Assembly: GCA_025531455.1 (NCBI GenBank)
Contig: JAMYHL010000008.1
Coordinates: 1 to 64,000 of the forward strand
Length of the DNA: 64,000 nt
Source of the DNA: Apiotrichum sp. Y4204
Lineage: Eukaryota > Basidiomycota > Tremellomycetes > Trichosporonales > Trichosporonaceae
Direction of reading: 5' to 3'
The notes under the pieces are model-generated. The model saw only the letters and a list, made by a program, of their open reading frames with translations. It was not told the origin of the DNA and ran no database searches. A program made the translations under genes and the position numbers. Below are positions 24,087 through 35,471 of this stretch, one piece after another (positions within the stretch are counted from its first letter, which is position 1; every line of letters begins with the position of its first letter).

Positions 24087-25194
24087 ATGCTGCCCCTCCT
24101 CCTGCTCCTAGCCGGCGCGGCAGCCACGCCTGTTCAGCGCCCGCTGCAGCTCATCCCCGTCGCCCCGCCAGAAGCGTCAGTAACGACGAACAGCACGGCG
24201 CTGCGGCCCCTCGTCCTGTGGCACGGCCTGGGGGACACGGCGCATTCGTCGGGCATGGAGTCGTTTGCAGACTATGTGCGCGACACGTACCCAGGAATAT
24301 TCGTGTACTCCGTCGTCGTCCCCGAGGACGGGAGCGTGAACGATGAGCGGAATGCGGGATTCGTGAGCGCCAAATACATTAACCAGCTGACGGCAGTGGG
24401 GTGTTGGCGAGGAGCAGGCGCAGATGGGCTGCGACCAGATTGCCCTAGTGCCTGAGCTCGCGGACGGGGTGCGTGCGGAATGCCGCGTATCCGCTGACTT
24501 TGGACAGTTTGACGCGATCGGATTCTCACAGGGCGGCCTCTTTCTCCGCTGGTATGAGCAGTACTGCGACGGCCCGCGGATGCGTAATCTTATCACGGTG
24601 AGATATGAGATTTGTGGGAGCTGCAACTTGCGCTCCGCCCATGTCATTCACTAATCTCAGTTTGGCACGCCTCACTACGGCATCTCGGCGCTCATCCCGT
24701 GCCCGGACCCGCCGACGCTCTCGTGCCGCCTCGCCGAGCGCGCGGCCAAGGCGGGCATTTATTCGACGTGGGCGCAGACACACCTCATCCAGGCACAGTA
24801 CTACCGTGACCCGCCGCGGATCGACGAGTTTCTGTTTGCGAACACGTTCCTGCGGGATATGAATGCGGAGGGGTTTTTCGACCACAGAACGGACCGGGGC
24901 GAGGGCGGGCGCGGACTCGGACGGCTGGAGAACCTCGTGCTGCTCGGGTTTGAGGACGACACGACGCTTTACCCGAAAGAGAGCGCGCAGTGGGGCACCG
25001 TGTCGCCTGAGAACGGGACGATCGTGCCTCTCAAAGACCAGATGCTGTACTATGATGACTGGATTGGCGTGAAGAAGCTCGATAAGAAGGGCCGCCTGCA
25101 CCTCGGCAGCTGTCCCGGCCAGCACATGGATCTCGGGGGCGAGGGCGGGTGTGCCGACAAGGCGGTGAAAAAGTGGATCGGGTGGAGGAAGTAA
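24087..25194 (+). CDS. Palmitoyl-protein thioesterase (PPT1 family)
   Basis: Three exons (24087-24362, 24397-24597, 24661-25194) give 336 residues. An N-terminal signal peptide (MLPLLLLLAGAAATP) is followed by VLWHGLGDTAHSSGMESF, the nucleophile Ser136 in GFSQGG, and LITFGTPHYGI. The acid is in LGFEDDTTLYP (Asp258 or 259) and His314 is in GSCPGQHMDL, so the whole Ser-Asp-His triad is present. This enzyme removes S-acyl groups from lipid-modified proteins in the vacuole/lysosome. Length and motif order agree with the family (human PPT1 is 306). Both introns are short and in phase 0; intron 1 restores the segment before GVGEEQ. Confidence 0.95.
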
Positions 25195-25554
25195 GGAGAG
25201 TTTTAGTTTGTTTTATGTATGTGTGTGTTTGATCTTCGCGAGCTCGAGTGATGGAGGCAGTGGTGCTGTGTCCGACAATCTCCAGTGGTGACTAAGCTCA
25301 AACAGAGTCTTTGACGAGGTCGCAATCGCCGACCCACTGTAGAACAACAAGAAACGTCAGCTGGCTGATTATCTCGATCTCGTACTCTCAGCCCTCAGGC
25401 CTATACCCCTCTCATCCCCATCTCTCCCCACCTCTCCCCACCTCCCCAGCGCTCCACCTCGCGTCCCACCCTCTCTACCTCTCCCCAACTCCTCACCACC
25501 CACCTCCCGCACTCTCTCGCTTCCCTCTACCGTTCTCATACAAAATACCCTACA
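25195..25554. other. Convergent gap with pyrimidine-rich tract
   Basis: Between two gene ends. Positions about 25380-25550 are almost pure C/T on the + strand (CTCCCCAC-type runs). No gene is seen. Confidence 0.5.
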
Positions 25555-25953
25555 TCACTCCTTCCGATCCACAACCCGTAGACTAATAGGCAACCCCTTC
25601 CCTTCCTCCCCCTCCTCCTCCTCAGGCGCAACAGCACGATCAAACCACAGCCCAAGCACACCACACACGCCGAGGCCGAGACCGACAAGAATCCGCGTAT
25701 TCGACGAGAGCGCTTGAAAAGTCAGCCCAAAACGGAACCCTCCCTTCCTCCCTTCCTCCCAACAGAAACTCCCTCCCTTACCTCTAAAACTGTCCATTAA
25801 CGACCGGGTGCGGTCCGTCCGCGGCGCGCGCAAGCCGACGCGCACGGGCTCCACGACGGGGCGCGGTGTCGGCGGCGCTGGTTTGCGGGGAACGAATCCC
25901 TCAGGAATGGAGGTCACCCGCTTTGCGTTCAGGAGGAGGCGGGCGGGGCGCAT
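25555..25953 (-). CDS. Small single-pass membrane protein, probably mitochondrial
   Basis: Exon 1 (25953-25782) encodes MRPARLLLNAKR..., a basic Arg/Leu start without acidic residues in the first 15, then a Pro/Arg-rich stretch. Exon 2 (from about 25712) encodes one hydrophobic helix (about residues 63-80, ILVGLGLGVCGVLGLWF) and an acidic/basic tail ending RVVDRKE. The model gives 109 residues. The intron has a GTAAGG donor. Its acceptor is uncertain because reading straight through also stays open; the no-intron version is 132 residues. The layout, N-terminal matrix-targeting-like segment plus a single helix, resembles small inner-membrane assembly factors, but no family is recognised. Confidence 0.6.
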   Translation of the reverse strand: MRPARLLLNAKRVTSIPEGFVPRKPAPPTPRPVVEPVRVGLRAPRTDRTRSLMDSFRGKGGSFCWEEGRKGGFRFGLTFQALSSNTRILVGLGLGVCGVLGLWFDRAVAPEEEEGEEGKGLPISLRVVDRKE

Positions 25954-26538
25954 CGTGGAATGGTTTGTTGGGTGTTGTTGAGGTTGGGATCGTTAGGATT
26001 TGGGTTTTCGACATTTTGAGTGGCGAGTGATTGTGGCTTTCGGGTGGAGTTTGGATCCCCCAGGTGTTTGTCACTTGGACATGGGTTGTGATCGCGCACA
26101 AGCAACTCGCACGCATACATGAATACGGCGGCACACTTGTCTCCCGGATGTTTCTCTCACCCTCACCACTACTTACTGCGCCTGTGCTCACTCTTTGCCA
26201 CTTGCGGCCTCTGCCATGGCTGCATAACAAGTACGAAGTTGGCAGGTATATAGGGGTGATAAAGCGAGAGTGAGATGGGGTGTGTGTATGAAGAAGGGGG
26301 TGTGGGGGGTAGGGACACTGAACACTATATATAATTTGACCGCGGGGCCGGCTGCATGCGCACAGGGCAATCCGACAGCACGCACGGCATGCCGGCCACC
26401 ATCTCCATTCTAAAGGAGGACCAAGACGACACCTCTGGCAGATGCTATGCTGCTCCGCCCAGAGACATATATTACAACGCGACAAGGAAAGGGGGTGGGG
26501 ATGGGGAGTTGGAGGGGAGGGCGCGCTGTGGCTATAGA
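25954..26538. other. Gap between small membrane gene start and RAS1 stop
   Basis: 585 bp. It must hold the promoter of the small membrane protein gene and the RAS1 3' end. A TATATATAATTT-like stretch lies near 26327. No gene is seen. Confidence 0.5.
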
Positions 26539-28150
26539 TTAGAGAATGACGCAACCGCCACAGCAGCCCTTGTCGACCTCGTCGGCAGCCTGCTCCGGAC
26601 GGCCACCGGCAGTGTTGCCCACGGGACGGGGTCCGGACGGAGGGAGTGCCTGCTGGGGTCCGGTCTCCTAAAATGTCAGCCTGTCTCCAATTTTGTTTTC
26701 ATTTGTTGCTTTCACGTCGTGTATTCTCCCCACACGACCGCAACACAGCCCTCACTCACACGCTGGTACCGCCTGATGGCGCGGACGACGGCAACAAATG
26801 CGTCGTCGACGTTGACGCGCTGCTTGGCGGAGGTCTCGATGCACTGGGCACCGAAACGCTTGGCAAGGTCGCGGCCCTCGTGGGGCTGCACCTGGCGCTC
26901 GTACTCGAGGTCACACTTGTTTGCGACGACAACGACGGGGAAGTAGTCCTTGTCCTTGACACGGAGAATCTGCTGGTGGAAGGTCGACACCTCCTCGAAC
27001 GAGCTGCGCGAGGTGATCGAGTAGACGAGCAGGAAACCCTCGCCTGTCCGCATGTACTGCTCCCTCATCGCGCCGTACTCCTCCTGACCGGCGGTGTCGA
27101 GCACATCAAGGAGCGCAACCTCGTCATCAATGATGCACTGCTTGCGGTAAGAGTCCTCGATGGTGGGGTCGTACTCGTCCACGAACTGGGGTAAGCGCTG
27201 GCGGCGAAATCCGACCTACATGGGACTGGATAAACTGGATGGTGAGGGCCGACTTTCCGACACCTGTGCGTTAGTCCTGACAAAGGGGACTTGGAGTTTG
27301 GGACTGGGGTTGAGACCGGGATGGGACGGAAATGTGTGCCGGTGCGCGTGACCGAGACTGGCGCAGGGTGTTGGCGCGTCTCGGCCACAGGGCGGGCGGC
27401 GGTGGCTCATATTCAATGGCCCAACGCCGACACCGAAGCGCCATACTGCGGTGTAACGATGTAACGCTGGGTCTCCGCCGTCCGTACGCCAGTCCAATGA
27501 TGTTGAACTGTTGCGTGCACGCCCTAGTAAGCACCCTCTCGGTGTACCCTTTGCACGGAAGCGCCGTTGTCGAGGGTGTGAAAGAGGTCGGGGACACCAG
27601 CCGGTTGCCAGCCACAGTGGAGGTCTGTGCTCAGCAGGGCCGCCGTGGTGGCGTCGCCCTTGTTGGCCTTTGTCCTTGCCACTGGCAGCCCAACTCGCGG
27701 TGTGCTCTGCGCAGCGCACTTCAAATCGATCACAACGCATGTGCAGCGTGCAAACCAGAGCGGACGCGGATCAGACCGGAGAGATCGTGTTGAGCATGTG
27801 CTGCGGCATCGCCGATGGCGAGAACGCACACGACGCGACGCTCCCCAGAAGCAATGTGCGATCGCTCACGCACAGCGCCCGCTGTGACCACGCACGCACG
27901 GGCCAACCCGTCCAACCTGCACTCTTCACACGCGTCGCCCCATCCCGTCTCGAGCCAACGCGCGGCGTGCGTTCATTCCCCCACGGCACACGACACGGCA
28001 TCCAGACCCATCCAGTCGTCCACTCGCGATACGTACCACCACCACCGACGACGACGAGCTTGTACTCGCGGAGGAACTGGCCCTGCATGTAAGTTTGTGC
28101 TGTAGGAACGCAGATGCGATGGGGAATGAGATGCGTACTTTGGCCGACAT
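26539..28150 (-). CDS. RAS1: Ras GTPase (Ras1 type)
   Basis: Five exons (28150-28139, 28082-28037, 27263-27220, 27185-26760, 26667-26539) give 218 residues. The first coding exon is only MSAK. The P-loop GGGGVGKS spans residues 17-24, with the glycines equivalent to human Gly12 and Gly13 intact and a Gly at the Ala11 position. Switch I reads [15 protein letters not shown] and switch [17 protein letters not shown] with the catalytic Gln (residue 68). NKCD and ETSAK are present. The tail ends CCGGCVIL: a CaaX box with Leu last, which usually favours geranylgeranylation, preceded by cysteines that can be palmitoylated. It would control cAMP/PKA and polarity signalling at membranes. Intron 2 (28036-27264) is 773 bp, the longest in the window. 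Confidence 0.97.
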
Positions 28151-30654
28151 TTGGATGAGAGACGGGGGTTACACGGGGACGTGGGAGGGGGGGTTTCAGA
28201 AACTGTGAGCCTCGCGTTCGGTGTGCCGATACGAAGGGCGAGAGAGGGGTAAAAGAGAGACGGCGAGCGGATGGGGAGGGGGCGGGGGGGTTGAACGAAG
28301 GTGACGCTTGAGGTGCTCGGAGATGTGATTATTGAGAGTAGAGACACGAGAAAGAGTGATGGACGGAAGAGAAGAGACGATGACGAGCAAGACACGAATG
28401 ATGGCACGGGCGCAGGCAGGCAAAGGGAGAAGACGGGGGGTAGGAGGGAGGAAGGGGGGCAGGAGGGAAGGCTAGGAAGGGAGAAAGAACGGGGGCCAGC
28501 CAGCGAACGAGAGAAGAACCCGAGGAAGGGATGCACACAAGATGCACGGTGCCAGAGTCACACTAGCGCCAAAAAAGATAGAGGGACAGCAAAGGGCACA
28601 ATCCCAGAGGCGGCGCCTGGGGGGAACGCAGGATCGCACAGAAAGAGAAGCACACACGCGCGCGCATGGACGACGAAAATTCCACCATCACAATCCCATG
28701 CAATCCATAGGCACAGGGACAAGAGGGACAGGGACTGGGCGGCAGGATTTGCCTGGCCTCGCTGGCTGCTGGCGGGCCCAAGGCGTCAAGGCACAAGCAA
28801 CAAGCCAAAAGAGCCAGTGGCCAGAGGCCAGAGATCCAAAGACCGGCAAGGAATGCGAGCAGAGGGGGAATCAGCCGAACCGGCCCAGGGGATGGCCCGG
28901 AAGGGACCGACACGGTCTCAGGGTCCTGTAGGGGGGGCACGGAAGACAAGGGGGTCACAAGGCGCACGCACGGCGCGAGAGCAGCAGAGCGACAAAAGCA
29001 CAACAGTCTGCCAATCTAGCAGCTGGCAGCAAGATCTCGCAGCAAGCAGAAAAAAAAAAAAAAATCCTAACAAAGATCAATAATTAAAACGAGGCGGCGG
29101 GTGTTTGGGCGTTGGGCGGTTGGCGGGATCAAAATTTTGGTGCGCGCCAATCATGCCAATCAATCAAACGCTGCTCGGAGGCCTGGTTCAAGAGGGCGAT
29201 CCAGATCTATCCGCCGATCCAGCCTAGCTAGCTTCTAGGTTGAGTGGACTTGCGACGACCGGCGGCGGGCAGACGCTGATGGATGGTGAGTGGATGTGTG
29301 GATGACTGGAGATGACCGAGAGAGTCACCGAGGGAGGGAACAGCACAAGGATGTTACTATCAATGCCATCAATACCATCGGTTCCATCCCTTTCGAATCC
29401 CTCATCTTGCCATCTCTCATCCCATTCCCATCTCGCTCGGAGCATGCGCACCGCGGGAACGCGAGCAACATGGCGCGCTGAAACCACCAGATGAATGCCA
29501 CTGATCACGCCGGTGCTGACGTACTGCCGCCATGCCGCCCGGGCATCCTGATACCTGTTATCTGTTTCCTGCGACCTGCGACCTGCAACATGCAACCTGG
29601 GCACCTGGGTTAACCTGAGCGTTCCCGAGACCGCAGGCCAGCCATTCATGTATTCATAAGATCACGCTGTGGCTCATCTAGGATCAGAACAGAAACTTTA
29701 GAGCTGCCTGAACCGCAGGTCTGACCTTGCTTGAACTGACATGTTGCCCGCGAGGCCAACCTACAAACCTTAGTTCCCTCCGGTCCCTCTCTCCTCCGGA
29801 CCCTTCCTCATCCGGCTGCCCGGCCTCCGCGCTCCGTGCCCAGCGCTCGGTATCGGCGACGACCCCTTGCTGGCCACGTTTCGATCATGCCGGCACGCAG
29901 GGTCTGCGCGAAATGGGCAGGTATGACGGCATGCGGACGGAGGCGCAGCAAGCAGCAAGCAACAGCAACACGCGCTCGAGTGGCCGCGCAGCTGCGCAGC
30001 TGCGCGCAGTTTTGCCAGCACACCACCCAGGCCACCCAGTATCAGCACGTCGCGACGCGGCGACGCGGCGAGATGAGACATTAGTCCCTGTCATTCGCAT
30101 TCACGGGAAGCAATCGGCCGTGCGCCTGTCCAGACATAGCTAGCGGAGACAACGGAGACAGCGGACGCTGTACCTCGTACCAGACTCGGAGTGTAGTACG
30201 AGGGCGGCCGTTTCGAGTGGCCGCCCTGCTGTGTAGTTTGTGCCACCGGGCCTCTGTGTGACGGTGGCGCTTGTTCAGGTTGGGTGGGTGTGGACTAGTG
30301 GGATTAGTTGCGTCCGATGCGTCCTCGATCCTCAAAGCGTCGTACACCACAACCACGCACGAAAGGTGAAAGTTTGCAAGTCTGGAAAATCTGGAGTCTG
30401 TAGTCGGGAATCTGAGAATAATCGGCCGGCAACAACGCCCATCGGCGACACATCCGTCTTCGGACGTGCCTCGCCACTACCGCCGGCGGCTATTGTGTGT
30501 GCGCTTAAAGCAGAGATATCGATACATTGTTCCAGCCAGCGACATGTGCTGTTCCGACGGCATTTTTCTTCCTTCATCCTAGCTTCCTGATTGCTGACAT
30601 CGGATTCCACTGTACAGGTGCAGGTCCCCTTCTCTTCCTGCTTCTGATCTCGAT
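28151..30654. other. Long gene-free region upstream of RAS1
   Basis: 2.5 kb. From about 28300 to 29000 the + strand is very purine-rich, so the RAS1-sense strand is a long C/T-rich stretch typical of fungal promoters and 5' leaders. The open frames this creates have repetitive Arg/Glu/Gly/Lys composition and are not genes. A15 homopolymer lies at 29050-29064. From 29100 to 30650 no coding bias is seen. No tRNA is visible. Confidence 0.6.
29050..29064. repeat. A15 homopolymer upstream of RAS1
   Basis: Fifteen consecutive A on the + strand, at the end of the purine-rich tract. There is no flanking duplication or coding frame to suggest a retrotransposed tail. Confidence 0.85.
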
Positions 30655-33552
30655 TCACTCCCGGTCCATCCAGCACATCTCGCTCCATCCCCACTCGCCG
30701 CTCCAAAAGCCCGCGCCCGCGAGTCCCCCCGCGCCCTGCCACGCGCAGCGGGGGGTGACCACCACCCAGTCTGGGACGGGCACGCCAGTGCGCAGCGGAA
30801 GGAGGCGAGCGGCACGACACAGGCCTGCCATGTCGTTGCCGGCCACGAGCGCTGCGAGCCCGCGCGGAGACGTGGGGTGCGGGTGGAGGGCGATGATGCC
30901 TGTCGTCAGATGTAATGCTTCCATGTCCACTCACCCGCGCCGCGTTCCCACACGACGCGCTCATCGACCGCGAGCAGCCCCTGCGTCGGAAATGATACTG
31001 GCGTCAGCACTGTCATGAATGATCACGTACCAGGTGTGCGGCGCTGGGCAACCATCCACGCAGCGAAGAGGTTTTCCTCTGGGCGGCCCAGGATGACGAC
31101 GTTGCCGGCGCTCAGCTGGCCCGCCGCGAGGTCCCGGAGCGCGGCAGTTGCGGGCAGAATGACCGAGTCGAGACGGTGGTACACGTGCAGGTCGTGCGCG
31201 TACGCCGTGCCTAGGGCGACGATGGCGGCCGCGATAGACTTTTCAGCAGAATCCGTGTCCTCATCCGGGACGACGATGACCATGGGGCCCACGGACGCGA
31301 GGAGGCGGATCATGGGACCGTAAGCGCGCACAGGGGGAATGGGCCGGGGTCCCCCTGTCTCCAATGGCACCCAGTTCCCATTCTTGCGTTCTACGACCTG
31401 CGTGCCGCTCTGTCCCGAGAGTTCGATCCGGCGGACGTTCGTCCCGCGCATGACGAGCCCGCCATCACGGCGCCACTGTGGCGCGTTGACGTCGAGCCGC
31501 GCAATGCGGCCGGGAACAGCGAGCTCGACAATCCGGATCCCTGCCTTGCCGCCGTTCTCGTCGGGGTTCGCACATGTGAGTGTGAACCCGGCGTCGCGGA
31601 CCTCGTCGACCGTGCGCTGCGGGGGTATCCGCCGGAGAAAGGCGACGATCGCGGGATGCCGCAGGATGCCGTCCCACCAGTGCGGCATACCCGGTACTTC
31701 CACGTAGGTTACGTCTGGGGACTGGTGGGTGTGCAGCCAGGAGGAGAGGACGGCAAAGTGCGTCCGCCCATGGCGCGGGGGAACATTGTCGTCCTCCCCC
31801 CCATGTACCGCGAGCACGGGCACGCTCGCGAGATTCGACGCGTGCAGCTCGTCGTCGTACCCCGCAAGCGACGCGGAGAGGATACCCAGCAGCGCGGGGT
31901 CGGCGTACTGCCTCCCCGTCCTGGCGTCAGAAAGACACTACAGTTCCCACTTACAGCTCCGTGTAGGGCACATAGTCCGCGATGCTGGTGTATCCCGCTA
32001 CGGCGACGACGCCGCGGATACGCGCGGGGTACCGCATGGCAGCGTACCACGCGCCCTGCCCGCCATTCGAGTGTCCGAGGAGAACGGTCTCGCTCGAGAC
32101 CGTAACCCCAATAGCGGCGAGAGCGGGCGCGAGCGCATCGCGCGCAGCCCACACATCAGCGAGACTGCTGCCGTGCCAGTCCTCGCCCCACTCGTTGCGG
32201 CCCGAGGGAAGAAGAGCCCACATGCCGGGAATGGGCGGCATTGCGGACGCCCAGAACGGCGAGGCAAAGTCGACCCCGGCACCGTGCAGCGCTAGCAGCA
32301 CAGGGGGTGTCTCCTTGGCAGTGTCACAGTCGTTCTCTTTGGGCGGGACGACGAGCGCAGTGGACACGCTTGCCGGCCAGTATCCCTCTGGCGACGCGAA
32401 TGTCATGCGGAAGGCCTCCCTTCTCTTCCGGTGAGTGAGAGGGAGAGTGATCGTGACCGCGCCATCGACAGAGATATCGACAGTCTTCGCGGTGATAGGT
32501 GCCGACTGGGTGATGCGCATCGCGATCCGCCGCGCTTGCCCAGCCGCGACGCGCACCTGGCCCGACTCGAGGAATACGCCCGGCAGCCTCCCACTGGCAG
32601 TAGCCACCCTCGATCCAGAGCCCGGGAGGGCGCGAACCTCAAGCGCCGCCCACTGTCCCATAAACCACCCGTCCACGATGTCCGGGAAGGACCCCTGCTC
32701 GAGCACCAGTTCTGGCTGGGCGTCGCGGGGTCTCCGTGGTGGCCCCAGAGGGAAGTCGGGCACGACGCGGAACTTGAGCTCGATCGCGGGGTCGTCGCTG
32801 TCGCCAAAAAGCCGCACCTCGTACAAGGCGCGCACGACGACGGCGTACTTCCCAGCAGGGAGGGCCAGCGCCCGAGCAAAGTTGGACGCTGAGCCGGGTT
32901 TCACACCCCTCTGGCCTTCTGGGGTACTTGCAAAATCGTACATGTCGCCATTATGCCACACGACCCGTGAATCCCCCTCGCGCACAAATGCGTACTCTGC
33001 GCAATTGGCGTCCACTCTCACGCGCACGTCTCTCCCGGTGTCGGGGATTATTATACAGGACCGCGCGAGCACAGAATACTGCATACTCGCCCAGCCGCGG
33101 TCGCGCCGCAGCGACTGCCAGTCGACCTCGGGGAACGCGATGCGCGGCCCCGTGAAGCGGCGCCAGAGTGCACGCCCGCCAGCGACGTACGCCGAGGGCG
33201 GGGCGGGTGCGCCGAATGGGATCTCCCCGAGGGCGAAGGCGAGGTCGGGGTCTGTCGGATCCGTTGATTCTTTAGTAAAGTCGGCGTTCGGGGGGCTATA
33301 GGCGTGTAAGGGGGAGGAGAGGAAGGGGTGCTCCCGCATACCCGCCGGGAACGGGCCGAGCGCCTCCCACTCCGCGAGAGGGATGTCTGCGGCAGCGGCC
33401 ATGGTGTTGGTCGTCGCGAGGGAATGGGTGGCAACAAGAACGCAGCAAAGCACGATCCATGGGAGTCGGATGCGATGACGACAGGCGGCCAGTTCCAGGA
33501 ATCGCGACTTCCGTACTTCCGCACCAACATTCCCGTTTCGTCTTGTCCTCAT
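30655..33552 (-). CDS. Large alpha/beta hydrolase with GHSNGG nucleophile elbow
   Basis: Exons 33552-31955, 31920-31031, 30997-30935 and 30899-30655 give up to 931 residues. After a basic start comes a hydrophobic segment (PWIVLCCVLVATHSLA) that fits a signal peptide or anchor, then EWEALGPFPAGMREH, a start typical of a fungal secreted hydrolase family. A beta-rich central part follows, then the peptidase/esterase-like fold: LLALHGAGVDFASP, the nucleophile Ser (about 495) in LLGHSNGGQG, VLAVHGGEDDNVPP, and PGMPHWWDG with the likely catalytic His. The C-terminal extension reads NVVILGRPEENLFA and LVAGNDMAGL. The reaction is not known. An internal ATG at 33402 would give 881 residues without the hydrophobic segment; the longer start leaves only 7 bp to the divergent neighbour. 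Confidence 0.85.
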
Positions 33553-33559
33553 CACCATC

Positions 33560-34516
33560 ATGCCCGACAGCGACAGCGACATCGACAGCGAGCTCCGCGT
33601 CCCGCGCGCTGCGCTGCTGAATACGTGAGTCCCTCTCTCTACACGCTGACAACAGCTCCGCAGGACCGCCGGCCCTTCTTCCCCGCGAAGCCGCCATACT
33701 CGGTCCTCTCCCACCGAGCGCGCCGCTGAATGTAGCAGCGTGGGTCGTCTCCGTGGGCTCGCTTCCCGCCTTCCACACCACTTCGCCCCGCGCCGCGACA
33801 CCCCGGCGCGCGCTGATAGTCACTGGTCCCCGCGCCGCGTTCCATGCTGCGTTGGAAGACGAGGACGAGCCGCACCTCCGCGCTGCACGCCTCGAGCGCG
33901 TCGATATGCGTTACTGTCCTTCTCCGGGGCATGTGCGCCTGCTCCTCTCCCTCCTTACCTCCTCCTCACCCACTCCCCCTCCGACGTCCACTACCACTTC
34001 CGCGTCCGCCACAACAGCAGTATACACTCTTCCCTCCCCGTCTCTTATTGTGCTGTACGACATTCTCGCGCTCTTCGACGCGCGCGACGAGAACCACCCC
34101 GATGATCCGTTTGCCGAGTAAGGTGTCCCTTCCTCATAGTCTCTGACAGCAGAACCCCCGCGGCAGCATATCTCTCGCTTATTGCCGCCGCGCGCGCAGC
34201 AGCATCCCACCTCGGTGCCGCGCTCCTCATTCTCGAGCCGAGCGCCCCCGCCGCCCTGCCCATTCTCCCCACGACCGCCGTGCCCGACTCGGCGCGCGGC
34301 CGTCGCGTGCCCCTCGCCGACGGGTTGCAGTGGCTCCTCGGCTGTGTCGGCGTCGTCACCGAAGACGAAGAAGAGGAGGATAGCGAGGAAAGGCGATTCA
34401 CTCTCACGATGGGGGATACCACCGCGCACATTGTTCGGCGGCGGGCCGAGCGCGCAGAGTTTGCCGCGCCGCTCGCGCCAGAGGAGGGCGCGTGGGCGTG
34501 GTCCTGGCGAGAATAG
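33560..34516 (+). CDS. RecA-fold-like protein, possible SWSAP1-type Shu subunit
   Basis: Three exons (33560-33624, 33656-34117, 34153-34516) give 296 residues. The order of elements resembles SWSAP1, the Rad51 paralogue that partners SWS1: a P-loop-like strand ALIVTGPRAAFHAAL without the Lys-Ser/Thr of Walker A, then RLERVDMRYCPSPGHVRLLL, a Walker-B-like strand SLIVLYDILALFD, a helix AAYLSLIAAARAAASHLGA followed by the strand LLILEP, and a C-terminal strand set before WAWSWRE. In human SWSAP1 the comparable stretches occur in the same order. The identification is my inference from pattern, not from alignment. If right, it would assist Rad51 filament assembly. Ala- and Pro-rich loops make the sequence hard to place. 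Exon joins are all in phase and codon bias is strong, so the gene itself is firm. Confidence 0.75.
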
Positions 34517-34572
34517 ACTGTGCATAGAATGTAGATGCCGACTGAGAATGTAATGTTATGCAATGTAAGATG

Positions 34573-35252
34573 CTACCTCCGCGCGCCCCACCAGCCCTTG
34601 CCATAGCTAACGAGCACCTCCTCGCCTTTACTGATTCCCTTGCGTCCGCTCCAGACCTCCATCCTGAGCTCGCCTCCAGGCCCACGACCGAGACGGAACT
34701 CTGCATTCGGGGCAACCCCGACCCCGCGATAGTCGTTCACAAAGCGCGCGGCGTTCCCCATCCCGGCCGCGTCTACCCCAATACTGACATGGTAGCCGGG
34801 GTACGGGTTGCGCGGATCGGAAGCAGAAAGGCGGAGGAGCGAGAGGTCGTAGTCGCTCTCTTCGTGCGACGGCTGCGGCGGGGGCTCACGCTCACGGGCA
34901 GGAGACTCGTCTTCGGCACGGGAGAAGGTTGCGTGGATCTCGCCGAGATACGGGAGGACGAGCTCGCCGGCCTTGATACCGCGTTTGGCGACGAGGCAAC
35001 GCTGCCCGTTCGCGGGGTGGGCCGGGTCAGATACGCGCTTGATGCCGACAGAAGCGGGGTGCGGGGACGGATGCGGCGCGAACCGCGGTGAGCCGTCTAG
35101 CAAGTGAGTGGAGGCTACAGTGGCAGCGGCGTACCGAGCAACAACGGCACGAGGTCGGCTGGGAACGTCTTTTCGAGCCGCGGACGGGCGAGGTAGCACA
35201 CGTCCTCGGGCCACTGGGCCGGCGGGGGCGCGTCGTGCGCTGTGCGGCCCAT
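34573..35252 (-). CDS. SET domain protein (putative lysine methyltransferase)
   Basis: Two exons (35252-35135 and 35096-34573) give 213 residues. The SET core is visible: CLVAKRGIKAGELVLPYLGE near residue 70, a charged insert of about 40 residues, YHVSIGVDAAGMGNAARFVN with the ARFVNDYRG form of the usual RFINHS motif, NAEF, and the terminal EVLVSYGKGWW with the catalytic-type Tyr. No pre-SET or post-SET cysteines are seen, so it is a small stand-alone SET protein of the type common in basidiomycetes. The target is unknown. The start at 35252 is chosen because exon 1 (MGRTAHDAPPPAQWPEDV...) has strong codon bias and joins in phase across a GTACG intron. Confidence 0.88.
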
Positions 35253-35471
35253 GAACGGAGAGCGGGCGTGTTGTACGGACGGAGACTTTGGTCGGTGTGG
35301 AGGTTGGGTTGTGGATTGGATTGTGGGTTGTGGCTCTTGTGGGTTGTGGAGTGGTCGGTCGGTATGACGTGATTGGCAGGCGCACAGTGGTACTGTACGG
35401 CGGTCATCATGAGCGGAAGAGCGTTCGGTGCCATCATCGATTTCTTGGATTCACACACCCCCTCACCAAAC

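Noticed and set aside
27264..28036. + strand frames over the RAS1 intron (up to 193 residues)
   Set aside because: Shadow frames in GC-rich DNA without host codon bias; P-loop and switch joins need this interval to be intron.
29050..29064. Poly-A run as retrotransposed tail
   Set aside because: No target-site duplication or coding sequence is next to it.
28301..29083. 260-residue + strand frame
   Set aside because: Arg/Glu/Gly/Lys-only composition from a purine-rich tract with no domain; it lies upstream of RAS1 and is not a gene.
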